In this document: in pieces, positions 26,630 to 36,093 of the stretch
Position numbering within the stretch: position 1 is the stretch's first letter
Layout: each line of letters starts with the position of its first letter
Source: DASXUG01 sp036504995
GTDB lineage: Bacteria; Pseudomonadota; Gammaproteobacteria; Burkholderiales; Methylophilaceae
Assembly (NCBI GenBank): GCA_036504995.1
Contig: DASXUG010000008.1
Coordinates: forward strand, 62,001 to 126,000
Reading direction: 5' to 3'
DNA: 64,000 nt
The notes under the pieces: model-generated
Databases searched by the model: none
The model's input: the letters and a program-made list of their open reading frames with translations, nothing else
Told to the model about the DNA's origin: nothing
Made by a program: the position numbers and the translations under genes

Positions 26630-27538
26630 TTATTTCTGTGTTGGGTCAAATTTAACTCTGGAGTTGGTTCTTTGCTCATTTTTAAATTCGGTTCGATGTT
26701 TGAGGGCAGGCAGGCTTTTTCTCAGGCTAGATTGATACTCTGGGTTAACTGAAGCCATAACAACGCCTGAACCACGCGGGAGTCGATCTAATACCACTCC
26801 CCATGGATCCACAATCATACTGTTGCCATGGGTTTCACGGCCAGATGTGTGATAGCCACCTTGTGCAGGGGCAATGACATAGCAAAGATTTTCAATAGCA
26901 CGTGCACGCACAAGCGGCTCCCAATGAGCTTTGCCGGTGGTTTCAGTAAATGCGGATGGAATGACGATGATGTCTACTTTCCCCATTGCTCGGTAGAGTT
27001 CGGGGAAGCGCAAATCGTAACAAATAGATAGGCCGATTCTGCCAAATGGGCTATCCACTACAACTACCTGATCACCAGCTTCGATGGTATTTTCTTCGTG
27101 ATAATGTTCGTTGCCTAAATCTAGACCAAAGAGATGAATTTTGTCATAACGTGCGACTAGTTTACCTTTGTCATCATACACAACGCAGGCATTACGCACT
27201 TTTTTAGGATTGTCGCACTCCAAAGGCACCGAACCGCCGATAATCCAGATGCCATGTTTTTTTGCAGTTTTATATAGAAAGCGTTGAATTGGCCCAGAAT
27301 TTTCCTGCTCACGTGCGGCAATTTTGTCAGTCTCTTTTAAGCCCATGAGTGCAAAATACTCAGGTAATACAACTAGCTTGGCACCTTGTTCTACAGCTAT
27401 CTCTATGAGGCGCTCGGCTTCGCTTAGGTTTGAAGCAACATGCGGACCAGATGCCATTTGTATCCCCGCAACACGAATGATCCCTGAATTGTTGTTAGGC
27501 TTAGTTTGTTTACTTTTACTTCTTGATTTAATTGCCAT
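26630..27538 (-). CDS. Nitrilase-family amidohydrolase (Nit1/omega-amidase type)
   Basis: This 302-residue carbon-nitrogen hydrolase has the Glu-Lys-Cys triad visible in LVVLPEYFALMG, RYDKIHLFGLD and GLSICYDLRFPELYRAMG. The signature fits the Nit1/Nit2 branch, which hydrolyses deaminated glutathione or omega-amides. The N-terminal 20 residues are Lys/Asn-rich and probably disordered. The gene precedes tldD. Confidence 0.85.
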   Translation of the reverse strand: MAIKSRSKSKQTKPNNNSGIIRVAGIQMASGPHVASNLSEAERLIEIAVEQGAKLVVLPEYFALMGLKETDKIAAREQENSGPIQRFLYKTAKKHGIWIIGGSVPLECDNPKKVRNACVVYDDKGKLVARYDKIHLFGLDLGNEHYHEENTIEAGDQVVVVDSPFGRIGLSICYDLRFPELYRAMGKVDIIVIPSAFTETTGKAHWEPLVRARAIENLCYVIAPAQGGYHTSGRETHGNSMIVDPWGVVLDRLPRGSGVVMASVNPEYQSSLRKSLPALKHRTEFKNEQRTNSRVKFDPTQK

Positions 27539-27619
27539 GGTTGGTTTTCTTATAGATGTTTCATAGTTTACACATTATAACTTAAATGTATTTTATGGTT
27601 ATTTTTTTGCTGTTTTAAC

Positions 27620-28240
27620 TTATTGATTTTCTGAGTTTTTGAAGAAATATTCCTGCCGCATTTTCAGTAAGGTTGGTTCCATTTCAGGATCAAATGCGCC
27701 TTTTCTTGCCATAATTAAGCTTGCCCATGGGTACTGCTCTGTTTGAAGTTTCATCTTCTTGGCGAGGTCATCCATTCTGCTAATTGGCTTGGCAGGAACC
27801 CCTGCGACAATATCCCCAGAATTTACATTTTTAGTGACAACAGCACCCGCTGCGACCACTGCGTTAGCGCCAATCACCGTGTTGGGCATGATGATCGCGC
27901 CATGACCGATAAACACATTGTCTCCAATTTCAATTTTCCCCACGGAGTCAAATTTGGATTGATAGATGACGTTCAGTGTGCCAATGACGCCATCGTGACA
28001 AAGTAGAGTGCAGCTTGATAATGTGACATTGTTGCCAATTTTTACTAGTTTAGGATCTGTTGCATTCATATCATTATTGATAAAGCAATTATCTCCTATG
28101 CTATAAAAATAATGCGTGTCTTTCAAATAGTTGGCGTATTCGCCGCTGCTCAATTTAGCCAGTTTTAAATACAACCAATTGTATTTGTTATACTTAATTG
28201 CAGTGTGCTTGAGTATTTTAATTAATATTCTTTTAATCAT
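27620..28240 (-). CDS. Left-handed beta-helix acetyltransferase
   Basis: This 206-residue protein carries hexapeptide repeats (IGDNVFIGHGAIIMPNTVIG, ANAVVAAGAVVTKNV) and ends the fold with DIVAGVPAKPI, as in CysE/NodL/LacA-type transferases. The probable acceptor is a sugar or lipopolysaccharide residue. The basic N-terminus (MIKRILIKILKHTAIKYNKY) resembles membrane-peripheral cell-surface transferases. GGAG precedes the ATG. There is no glycan cluster beside it, so the substrate is not inferable. Confidence 0.78.
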   Translation of the reverse strand: MIKRILIKILKHTAIKYNKYNWLYLKLAKLSSGEYANYLKDTHYFYSIGDNCFINNDMNATDPKLVKIGNNVTLSSCTLLCHDGVIGTLNVIYQSKFDSVGKIEIGDNVFIGHGAIIMPNTVIGANAVVAAGAVVTKNVNSGDIVAGVPAKPISRMDDLAKKMKLQTEQYPWASLIMARKGAFDPEMEPTLLKMRQEYFFKNSENQ

Positions 28241-28312
28241 AATTGCTCCGAAGTTTATCTGCCCAGTATTAAAGATTGCATGATGATTAGTGGGTAATAT
28301 TAATATCCGTTG

Positions 28313-30274
28313 TTACTTCACTGCTTCTTTGAGTTGATCCAAAATCGCAGGGTTGTCTAGGGTTGAAATATCTGAGGTGATTTCTTCCCCCTTAGCAAGG
28401 CTGCGCAATAATCGACGCATAATTTTACCTGAGCGGGTTTTTGGTAAATTATCACCAAATCGTATCTCATCAGGCTTGGCGATGGGGCCAATTTCCTTAC
28501 CCACCCAGTCACGCAGCTCCGCAACGATTTTTTTAGCGGCCTCACCTTCTGGGCGGGTGCCTTTAAGTACAACGTAGGCAACGATAGACTCACCTTTTAT
28601 TTCATGCGGTTTACCTACAACAGCTGCTTCTGCGACTAAGGGGTTGGCAACCAGTGCGGACTCAATCTCCATCGTACCAAGACGGTGACCAGACACGTTG
28701 AGCACATCGTCAATACGCCCCATAATCCAGAAATACCCATCAGCATCGCGATGCGCAGAGTCGCCCGCAAGGTAATAACCTTTCATTTCAGCAGGAAAAT
28801 AGGACTGTTTAAAACGTTCTGGATCATTCCAAATGGTACGGATCATGGACGGCCATGGTTTTTTTGCCACCAATATTCCACCACCAGTACCTGCAATATG
28901 TGAGCCATCTTCTTCAACAATATCCATGATAATGCCTGGCAATGGGCGTGTGCATGAGCCTGGTTTTGTCGCAATCGCACCTGGCAGCGGGGCGATCATA
29001 TGCGCTCCCGTTTCAGTTTGCCACCAAGTATCTACAATTGGGCAGCGCTCTTGACCGACTACCTTGTGATACCACATCCAAGCTTCGGGGTTAATCGGTT
29101 CACCGACTGTACCAAGTAAACGTAGGCTGGAGAGGTCATATTTATTAGGTAAATCGCCACCAAGTTTGATCAGTGAGCGAATGGCCGTTGGCGCGGTATA
29201 AAACACGCTGACTTTATGCGCTTCTATCATTTTCCAGAAGCGTCCTGCATCTGGGTAAGTGGGCACACTTTCAAATACCACTTGGGTTGCCCCTAAAGCA
29301 AGTGGACCATAAGCTACATAGCTGTGGCCTGTAATCCAGCCCACATCGGCTGTGCACCAAAATACGTCAGTGGTTTTGTAATCAAATACCCACTTGATTG
29401 ACATAATCGTGCCGAGTAAATAACCACCAGTCGAGTGTTGTACACCTTTAGGCTTGCCAGTGGAACCAGAAGTGTAAAGAATAAATAAAGGGTGTTCTGC
29501 GTTTACCCATGTTGGTTCACATACATCTGAAGCCGCGTTTTCTAAATCATGCCACCACAAGTCGCGTGCATTCCAAGCAATGTCGCCACCAGTACGTTTA
29601 TAGACGATAACTTTTTCAACATTTTCACAACCGCCTAAGGTGAGTGCTTCATCCACTGCTGGTTTTAGTGGCATGGCTTTGCCCCCACGGTACTGACCAT
29701 CTGCGGTAATGACTAATTTAGCACCAACATCGGTAATGCGCTCATGCAGGCTTTTTGAAGAAAAGCCACCAAACACTACAGAGTGAATTGCGCCTATGCG
29801 TGCACAGGCTTGCATGGCGACAATCGCCTCAATGCTCATGGGTAGGTAAATAATGACACGGTCACCAGTTGTGACTCCCTGATTTTTTAAAACATTAGCG
29901 AAGCGGCAAACACGTTGATATAGCTGTTGATAACTCAGTTTTGTGACTGCGCCATCATCAGCCTCAAAAATAAGGGCTGTTTTATTAGCAGAGGAGGGGA
30001 GATGGCGATCTAAGCAGTTATAAGATGCGTTTAGTTTACCATCATGAAACCAGCGATAGAAGGGGGCGTTGGATTCATCTAAAACCTGCGTAAATGGTTG
30101 TTGCCAGCTAATCTCTCGTTTTGCATGGTCCGCCCAAAAACCTCTGTAGTCTTGTTCTGCTTGACTGCATAGTGCCTGATAGGCTTCAATGCTATTCACA
30201 GTGGCTTGTGTTGCAAAAGCTTCAGGTGCAGGAAATACGCGGGTTTCTGATAAAACGGTTTCTATAGCTGACAT
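28313..30274 (-). CDS. acs: Acetyl-CoA synthetase
   Basis: This 653-residue AMP-forming ligase converts acetate to acetyl-CoA. The P-loop is LYTSGSTGKPKG; adenylation motifs are DTWWQTETGAHM and YYLAGDSAHRDADGYFWIMGR. The acetylatable Lys is in LPKTRSGKIMRRLLR. The length and the N-terminal FWADHAKREISWQQPF region are those of true Acs. It is divergent from glnE with a 79-base AT-rich gap. Confidence 0.95.
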   Translation of the reverse strand: MSAIETVLSETRVFPAPEAFATQATVNSIEAYQALCSQAEQDYRGFWADHAKREISWQQPFTQVLDESNAPFYRWFHDGKLNASYNCLDRHLPSSANKTALIFEADDGAVTKLSYQQLYQRVCRFANVLKNQGVTTGDRVIIYLPMSIEAIVAMQACARIGAIHSVVFGGFSSKSLHERITDVGAKLVITADGQYRGGKAMPLKPAVDEALTLGGCENVEKVIVYKRTGGDIAWNARDLWWHDLENAASDVCEPTWVNAEHPLFILYTSGSTGKPKGVQHSTGGYLLGTIMSIKWVFDYKTTDVFWCTADVGWITGHSYVAYGPLALGATQVVFESVPTYPDAGRFWKMIEAHKVSVFYTAPTAIRSLIKLGGDLPNKYDLSSLRLLGTVGEPINPEAWMWYHKVVGQERCPIVDTWWQTETGAHMIAPLPGAIATKPGSCTRPLPGIIMDIVEEDGSHIAGTGGGILVAKKPWPSMIRTIWNDPERFKQSYFPAEMKGYYLAGDSAHRDADGYFWIMGRIDDVLNVSGHRLGTMEIESALVANPLVAEAAVVGKPHEIKGESIVAYVVLKGTRPEGEAAKKIVAELRDWVGKEIGPIAKPDEIRFGDNLPKTRSGKIMRRLLRSLAKGEEITSDISTLDNPAILDQLKEAVK

Positions 30275-30353
30275 ACAACTTCCCTCAAAATATTTAATTA
30301 TTTTTTTAACTTATGAACATACGTAATCATAGCACTAGCGGACGGGATTTTTC

Positions 30354-33134
30354 ATGACTTCATTTAGCCAAATACTGGATAAAACGTCAGATTTTAGTCA
30401 ATTGGAGATTTGGCTGAGGCATGCCTCAAATTGCAGTCCATTTTTTAAGCGACTTTTGTTGAGTGACGAGGCGTTGTTGTTAGCGCTGGCTGAGAATGTG
30501 GAACAGGTATTTACACGCCAAGCCATGCAAGTGTACTTGAATGAAAAATCTATTACTAATGAAGCGGATTTAAAGCATGTACTGAGACAGCTAAGAAAAC
30601 TGGTAATACTAAGGTTAATCGTTAGAGATTTAAATGGCTTAGCCAATTTGTTTGAAGTCATGCACACCATGAGCGATTTGGCAGAGGTGGTGATTGAGTT
30701 TTCATTGCTGCATATCAATGATTGGTTCAAGCCTATTTATGGTGAGCCTGTTGGTCAAAATGGACAAACTCAAGAATTAATTGTGGTAGGTATGGGTAAG
30801 TTGGGTGGGCGTGAGCTGAATGTATCGTCAGACATTGATTTGATTTTTGCCTATGAGCAGGCTGGTGAAACCAATGGAGGCAAGCGTTTAAGTAACCAAG
30901 AGTATTTTAATTTAGTCGCAAAAAAATTGATTGCCGTGATAGATGAGCCCACGCAAGATGGCTTTGTGTTTCGCGTAGATATGCGCTTACGTCCATTTGG
31001 TAGTGAAGGGGTACTAGTATCCAGTCTAGATGGCTTAGAAGATTATTATCAAAATCACGGGCGAGAGTGGGAGCGTTACGCTTGGATTAAAGGGCGTGTG
31101 ATTGCAGGTTCTGCGCAATCCGTTACAAAGTTGCTGAAACCATTCGTGTATCGTAAGTATCTGGATTACAGCATGTTTTCAGCGATGCGTGATCTGAAAG
31201 TACAAATTCAACAAGATGTAGACCGGCAAGATCGTCATGGCAATATTAAGCTAGGACGGGGTGGTATTCGTGAGATTGAGTTTATTGCACAAGTGTTTCA
31301 ACTCATTCGTGGGGGGCAAGATAATGACTTGCAAATCCGCCCAACCTTAGCGGTGTTAAAGCTACTTGCGCAACAGTCTGTGATTGAGCAATCGATATGT
31401 GATCAGTTAACCGAAAGTTATATTTTCCTCAGGAATCTAGAGCATAGGCTTCAATACTATAACGATGCGCAAACCCATGACTTACCTAAAACTGAGTCAC
31501 ATCAATCAGTCATCGCATTGGCAATGCAGCGGCTAGATGGTCAAGGTGTGCTGGATTGGCCTGCATTACTACAAAAGATTGATCAAGTACGTACTTTTGT
31601 ATCATCACAATTTGCAGAAATTTTCATCATGCCTCAGGCTGAAGGTGAGCGGTCTGATAGGCTTGTTATGCTCTGGTTTGGGAATTTAACGGACGAGGAA
31701 ATGCACTCGGAGTTGGAGGCACATGGCTATCAGCTAGAAGAGGATACGGTGCAGGTGATCACACATTTTAGATCAAGCAACCGTGTTAAACATTTGCCAG
31801 ATATTAGCCGCAAACGCTTAGATGAACAGATGCCAACGGTGATTCATCTATGTGGACAGTATTCCAATGCAAGCAAGACCTTGGTACGCATGATACATCT
31901 ACTTGAAACTATTTGCAGACGTGCTAGCTATTTAGCTTTTTTTGCAGAGTATCCTCATGTATTGGAGCGCGTTGTGCATTTAGTGAGCGCTAGTCCTTGG
32001 TTAGCTAATTACTTAACGCAGCATCCTATTTTGCTAGATGGTTTGATTGATGACCATGCTAGCAAGGAATTTGACATGGATGAGGCATCAAGCATTGCTA
32101 AAATGCAAACGTATGAACAGCGTATGCAGTTGCAACTCAGTCAATTGGAAGGGGATACCGAGCGGCAAATGAATGTGCTCAGGGAGTTCCAACAAGCGCG
32201 TTTATTTGCCTTGGCATGTGAAGATGTACTTAATAATATTTACTTGCCGATCATCTCTAGGTATCTGAGCGATTTAGCCGATATGATTCTGCGCTTGGTC
32301 ATTAAAACTGTATGGCCGACCATTAAGGGTAAACATCGGGAAGAGCCAGCGTTTGCGATTATTGCCTACGGCAAACATGGTGGACGAGAGCTTGGTTATG
32401 CTTCTGATTTAGATTTGGTATTTTTGTATGATGATGATCATCCCGATGCGCGGGATGCATACACTAGATTGGGCATGCGAATCATTGCTTGGCTAAATAC
32501 GATGACTTCATCGGGCACTCTCTATGAGATTGATATGCAACTCAGACCTGATGGCGGTAGCGGTTTGTTGGTGTGTTCGGTAGCAAGCTTTGCCGCCTAT
32601 CAGACCGAAAAAGCATGGATATGGGAACATCAGGCCATTACTCGTGCGCGTTTTGCAGCAGGGAGTGAGGTTGTTGGAGATGCTTTTGAAAAAATTCGTC
32701 ATCAAATTATCACGAAAAAGCGAGATTTAGCCCAATTGGGTCAGGAAATTGTCAGCATGCGTAAGCGTATGCAAGGTGCTTTTAAGTACGAGGCTGGCAA
32801 GTTTGACGTTAAGCATGGTTTAGGTGGCATGATAGATTTTGAATTTATTGCGCAGTATTTAATGCTTGCTCACGCGACAGATCATCAATCATTATGCAAT
32901 TGCAGAGCGAGCGTTGATATTGTGATGTGTTGCGCCAATCTAATACTGATCCCCAAGATGCTCGGTATGCAAGCGGTTGAAGCCTATCAAGCGCTGAAAC
33001 GTCAGCAACATGATTTGCGCTTACAAGGGTATCAAGAAGTTTGGGTGCCTGAACAAAGTATGCAAAAAGAAGTCGAATCGATAAGGTGTCTCTGGAAAGT
33101 TGTGTTTATTGACACTGAGGTTGGCAAACTCTGA
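30354..33134 (+). CDS. glnE: Glutamine synthetase adenylyltransferase GlnE
   Basis: This bifunctional enzyme of 926 residues adenylylates and deadenylylates glutamine synthetase in response to PII state. Both nucleotidyltransferase domains are visible: GMGKLGGRELNVSSDIDLIF (about 150) and YGKHGGRELGYASDLDLVF (about 675). GRGGIREIEFIAQ and GLGGMIDFEFIAQ are the matching second motifs. The length is typical and the frame is intact. Confidence 0.95.
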   Translation: MTSFSQILDKTSDFSQLEIWLRHASNCSPFFKRLLLSDEALLLALAENVEQVFTRQAMQVYLNEKSITNEADLKHVLRQLRKLVILRLIVRDLNGLANLFEVMHTMSDLAEVVIEFSLLHINDWFKPIYGEPVGQNGQTQELIVVGMGKLGGRELNVSSDIDLIFAYEQAGETNGGKRLSNQEYFNLVAKKLIAVIDEPTQDGFVFRVDMRLRPFGSEGVLVSSLDGLEDYYQNHGREWERYAWIKGRVIAGSAQSVTKLLKPFVYRKYLDYSMFSAMRDLKVQIQQDVDRQDRHGNIKLGRGGIREIEFIAQVFQLIRGGQDNDLQIRPTLAVLKLLAQQSVIEQSICDQLTESYIFLRNLEHRLQYYNDAQTHDLPKTESHQSVIALAMQRLDGQGVLDWPALLQKIDQVRTFVSSQFAEIFIMPQAEGERSDRLVMLWFGNLTDEEMHSELEAHGYQLEEDTVQVITHFRSSNRVKHLPDISRKRLDEQMPTVIHLCGQYSNASKTLVRMIHLLETICRRASYLAFFAEYPHVLERVVHLVSASPWLANYLTQHPILLDGLIDDHASKEFDMDEASSIAKMQTYEQRMQLQLSQLEGDTERQMNVLREFQQARLFALACEDVLNNIYLPIISRYLSDLADMILRLVIKTVWPTIKGKHREEPAFAIIAYGKHGGRELGYASDLDLVFLYDDDHPDARDAYTRLGMRIIAWLNTMTSSGTLYEIDMQLRPDGGSGLLVCSVASFAAYQTEKAWIWEHQAITRARFAAGSEVVGDAFEKIRHQIITKKRDLAQLGQEIVSMRKRMQGAFKYEAGKFDVKHGLGGMIDFEFIAQYLMLAHATDHQSLCNCRASVDIVMCCANLILIPKMLGMQAVEAYQALKRQQHDLRLQGYQEVWVPEQSMQKEVESIRCLWKVVFIDTEVGKL

Positions 33135-33153
33135 TTTATAATAAATGCCAGTG

Positions 33154-33198
33154 ACTGGTTAAACTGGTTAAAAAGTAGCTTATAGATCTTATAGATAA
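33154..33198 (+). repeat. Two adjacent nine-base tandem duplications
   Basis: ACTGGTTAA is duplicated at 33154-33171 and CTTATAGAT at 33179-33196, inside the 77-base gap after glnE. The 14-mer GATCTTATAGATAA here (33185-33198) also occurs at 3059-3072 in the hslO/epsG hairpin. Function is unknown. Confidence 0.4.
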
Positions 33199-33211
33199 TG
33201 TTGGTGAGTAA

Positions 33212-33778
33212 ATGATACGTAAACTTTTATTATGTTGGGTGCTTTACTCGGCTGTTAATCCCAGTCTGGCAGATGAGCAGTCCATGCAAGACATTAATGT
33301 TAATGTCAGCTTTGAAAATAAAGTAGTTGTGCTTGATGCCACATTTACGGTCAATGCCAATATCGATCAAGTGTGGGATGTGCTCACTGATTTTGATCAT
33401 GCCACGCATTTCATTTCAAATTTGCAAGAGAGCAAGATACTTGAAGCTAGAGACAATGTGTTCAAAGTGGAGCAAAAAGGCTTAGCTAAATACGGATTGT
33501 TGTCTTTTAAATTTGAATCCACCCGAGAGATTCATGTCACCCCTAAATCTGAAATTCAAACACACTTACTAAGCGGGACGATGCATAAGTTTGATGGTTC
33601 AATGAAACTTAAATCCGAAGGAGATGTGACTGAGGTGGTTTATCACAGCGAGTCTATTCCTGGGGTTTGGATTCCACCGTTAGTGGGCAAGCATTTTATC
33701 GAACATGAGACTCAAGAGCAGTTTTCGGAGATCAGACAAGAAGTCATGCGTCGCAGAGACAGTGTTAAATCTAGCTGA
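33212..33778 (+). CDS. Exported SRPBCC/START-like protein
   Basis: This 188-residue protein has a signal peptide (MIRKLLLCWVLYSAVNPSLADE) and one helix-grip domain. A START/cyclase-like opening (ATFTVNANIDQVWDVLTDFDHATHF...) starts the domain; IHVTPKSEIQT, VYHSESIPGVWIPP and a C-terminal helix follow. Such proteins bind hydrophobic ligands in the periplasm. The ligand is unknown. The rhomboid gene begins ten bases after its stop, so the two are likely cotranscribed. Confidence 0.75.
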   Translation: MIRKLLLCWVLYSAVNPSLADEQSMQDINVNVSFENKVVVLDATFTVNANIDQVWDVLTDFDHATHFISNLQESKILEARDNVFKVEQKGLAKYGLLSFKFESTREIHVTPKSEIQTHLLSGTMHKFDGSMKLKSEGDVTEVVYHSESIPGVWIPPLVGKHFIEHETQEQFSEIRQEVMRRRDSVKSS

Positions 33779-33788
33779 TTTTTGATAG

Positions 33789-34943
33789 ATGACATCCACT
33801 AACTCTCTAGAAGCGCAGGGCGTTATAAGCCTGTTGCGAGACCGGCCAAATGGTGCTTACGTCACGCTTTTTATGATTAGCGTGAATGTCTTTATATTCT
33901 TACTCATGCTGAAGTTTGGCGCAGGCTTGTGGCACTCACCAAACGGTGTGCAATTAGCTTGGGGGGCTAATTTTGGTCCTGCCACTAAAGATGGTGAATG
34001 GTGGCGGCTTGCTACTGCCATGTTTTTGCATTTTGGCTTATTGCATCTCGCCATGAATATGGCGGCACTGTTTGATAGTGGTCGTTTGGTCGAGCGCATG
34101 TTTGGTCATGCGCGATTCGCCTTTCTATACGTATTGAGCGGATTGTTTGGCAACCTGCTTTCTCTGCTTGTGCAAGGCAATCATGCTGTATCTGGTGGGG
34201 CGTCAGGCGCTATTTTTGGTGTATATGGTGGCTTGATTATCTTTTTGTGGCGACACCGCCGTCAAGTGCATCCTGTAGAGTTTAAATGGTTATTCGGCGG
34301 GGCAATTTTATTTTCCTGTTTAACGCTGGTTTTAGGTTTCTCAATTACGGGTATCGATAATGCTGCCCATATTGGTGGTTTAGTTGCGGGTATTATATTA
34401 GGCATTGTTTTAGAGCCGCATCCTCAGGGCGCTACATTTGAAATTCGCAGAAACCAATGGTTTTTTGCTATTTTGATGATATTAAGCGTGGTCACTATAT
34501 TTTATTTAATGCCTTCTGCAAGCTATCGCTGGAATAAAGATCAACAAGCACAGGTGGAAATTACAAAGTTTCTAAGTAGAGATGCTGTCATTTCTCAACG
34601 TTGGCAAGATACTTTGCAACAAGGGCAAGCTGAAGGGCTTTCTTTTGATAAATTAGCGGGGAAAATCGAGCAAGATGTGGCGATCCCTTATGAGAAAAGC
34701 TTTAATGAACTCTCTTCAATCAATTTAGAACCTAATTCACCCTCTGCTGAGTCTTTGGGTAATGTGCGGCGATATATAGAAATTCGCCGTAATGCGTCTA
34801 AATCGCTGGTTAAAGGCTTACGCACTAAGGATATTGAGCAAATACAGCGCTCATTAAGAGAAGCGCAAACAGCCGCTAAGGTAGTTGCTGACGATAAAGC
34901 AAAACATGATCAGCAACAGACGTCAAAAAGTGAAACTAAGTAA
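33789..34943 (+). CDS. Rhomboid-family intramembrane serine protease
   Basis: This 384-residue membrane protein has the catalytic Ser in SGGASGAIFGVYGG (about 140) and His in DNAAHIGGLVAGI (about 195). HFGLLHLAMNM in an early helix is the conserved His/Asn segment. Six to seven helices end near residue 245. The final 140 residues form a charged helical tail with DVAIPYEKSFNELSS and a Lys/Gln-rich end, unusual for short rhomboids. Substrate unknown. Confidence 0.82.
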   Translation: MTSTNSLEAQGVISLLRDRPNGAYVTLFMISVNVFIFLLMLKFGAGLWHSPNGVQLAWGANFGPATKDGEWWRLATAMFLHFGLLHLAMNMAALFDSGRLVERMFGHARFAFLYVLSGLFGNLLSLLVQGNHAVSGGASGAIFGVYGGLIIFLWRHRRQVHPVEFKWLFGGAILFSCLTLVLGFSITGIDNAAHIGGLVAGIILGIVLEPHPQGATFEIRRNQWFFAILMILSVVTIFYLMPSASYRWNKDQQAQVEITKFLSRDAVISQRWQDTLQQGQAEGLSFDKLAGKIEQDVAIPYEKSFNELSSINLEPNSPSAESLGNVRRYIEIRRNASKSLVKGLRTKDIEQIQRSLREAQTAAKVVADDKAKHDQQQTSKSETK

Positions 34944-34981
34944 ATGCTACGAAGTCAATGTAGTAGCTAAGTATCCCTTAT

Positions 34982-35965
34982 TTATGAGTCCGTGTGTTTT
35001 TTAGTGACTTTGCCAATATGCGCTTCCCCTCTTTGTTTGGCTAGCGCGATTTGTTTTTGACGCTCAATCACGCTGGCGCGCTTTTCTTCTGATAGCTTGT
35101 CATGACAGTATGGGCAGGAAATGCCTGCAATATATTGTGGCGACTGCATTTCCTCTGGTGAAAGCGGATGACGGCAAGCATGACATTGGTCATAGTCACC
35201 GAGTTCCAAACCGTGTCTCACTGCTACACGTTGGTCAAATACAAAGCACTCACCCTCCCATAGGCTTTCCTCTTTAGGTACATTTTCCAGATATTTGAGA
35301 ATGCCGCCTTGTAAGTGATAAACCTCTTCAAAACCTTTTTCCAGCATAAAAGCACTAGCTTTCTCACAACGAATACCGCCCGTACAAAACATGGCTACTT
35401 TTTTGTGTTTCGCTGGATCTAGATTTTGTGCCACGTACTCAGGAAACTCTCTAAACGTGGTTGTGTGCGGATCAACCGCGCCCTTGAAAGTGCCAATGTC
35501 ATACTCATAATCATTGCGTGTGTCGACCAGAATAACATCAGGGTCAGAGATCAATGCGTTCCAGTTTTCTGGCGCAACATAAGTACCAACCTTGTTGTTG
35601 GGGTTAATGCCAGGGACGCCTAGTGTTACGATTTCTTTTTTAAGGCGTACTTTCATGCGGTAAAAGGGCATGGTTTCTGCATAAGATTCTTTGTGCTCTA
35701 AGTCCGCTAGGCGTGTATCAGATTTTAGATAAGTAATAAGTGCATCAATGGCTTCTCTACTGCCTGCTACGGTGCCATTAATGCCTTCTTCAGCCAAAAT
35801 TAAGGTGCCTTTAATGTTTTGTTTTAGGCAGAAGTCGAGCAGGGCAGGTTGTATTTCTTTGCAGTCAGGAAAGTTTGCGAATTTGTATAAAGCGGCAACG
35901 ATAAAGTTTGGCAAGGCTAGATTTCCAAGTACGGCGTATATAAAGTCATATGATATGCGATGCAT
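34982..35965 (-). CDS. trhO: tRNA uridine-34 hydroxylase TrhO (YceA, rhodanese)
   Basis: This 327-residue rhodanese-domain protein makes 5-hydroxyuridine at the tRNA wobble position without oxygen. The active-site loop is MFCTGGIRCEKA (Cys about 195). GINGTVAGSREAIDAL is the N-terminal family block, and a C-terminal zinc-like pair CHAC/CPYC follows. Homologues usually start just before FIVAALYKFA; a TTG at 35914 would give that. The 17-residue longer ATG form given here may therefore be too long. Confidence 0.88.
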   Translation of the reverse strand: MHRISYDFIYAVLGNLALPNFIVAALYKFANFPDCKEIQPALLDFCLKQNIKGTLILAEEGINGTVAGSREAIDALITYLKSDTRLADLEHKESYAETMPFYRMKVRLKKEIVTLGVPGINPNNKVGTYVAPENWNALISDPDVILVDTRNDYEYDIGTFKGAVDPHTTTFREFPEYVAQNLDPAKHKKVAMFCTGGIRCEKASAFMLEKGFEEVYHLQGGILKYLENVPKEESLWEGECFVFDQRVAVRHGLELGDYDQCHACRHPLSPEEMQSPQYIAGISCPYCHDKLSEEKRASVIERQKQIALAKQRGEAHIGKVTKKHTDS

Positions 35966-36051
35966 AAGGGTCTTTGCAATTTATAACAAACTTAACAGCA
36001 GTTAGAGGGGGTGTTCAGGAAAATTTTTAACACAAATATTTTTACTAGGGA

Positions 36052-36076
36052 TATACTGGTGTAACAATTTGTTACA
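36052..36076 (+). promoter_or_regulatory. Promoter with dyad before the Yip1-like gene
   Basis: TATACT (36052-36057) is a good -10. It is followed at once by the dyad TGTAAC-N5-GTTACA (36060-36076), which would span the transcript start, as repressor operators do. AGGAG follows near 36083. No regulator is adjacent. Confidence 0.45.
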
Positions 36077-36093
36077 AATTAGAGGAGATATTG

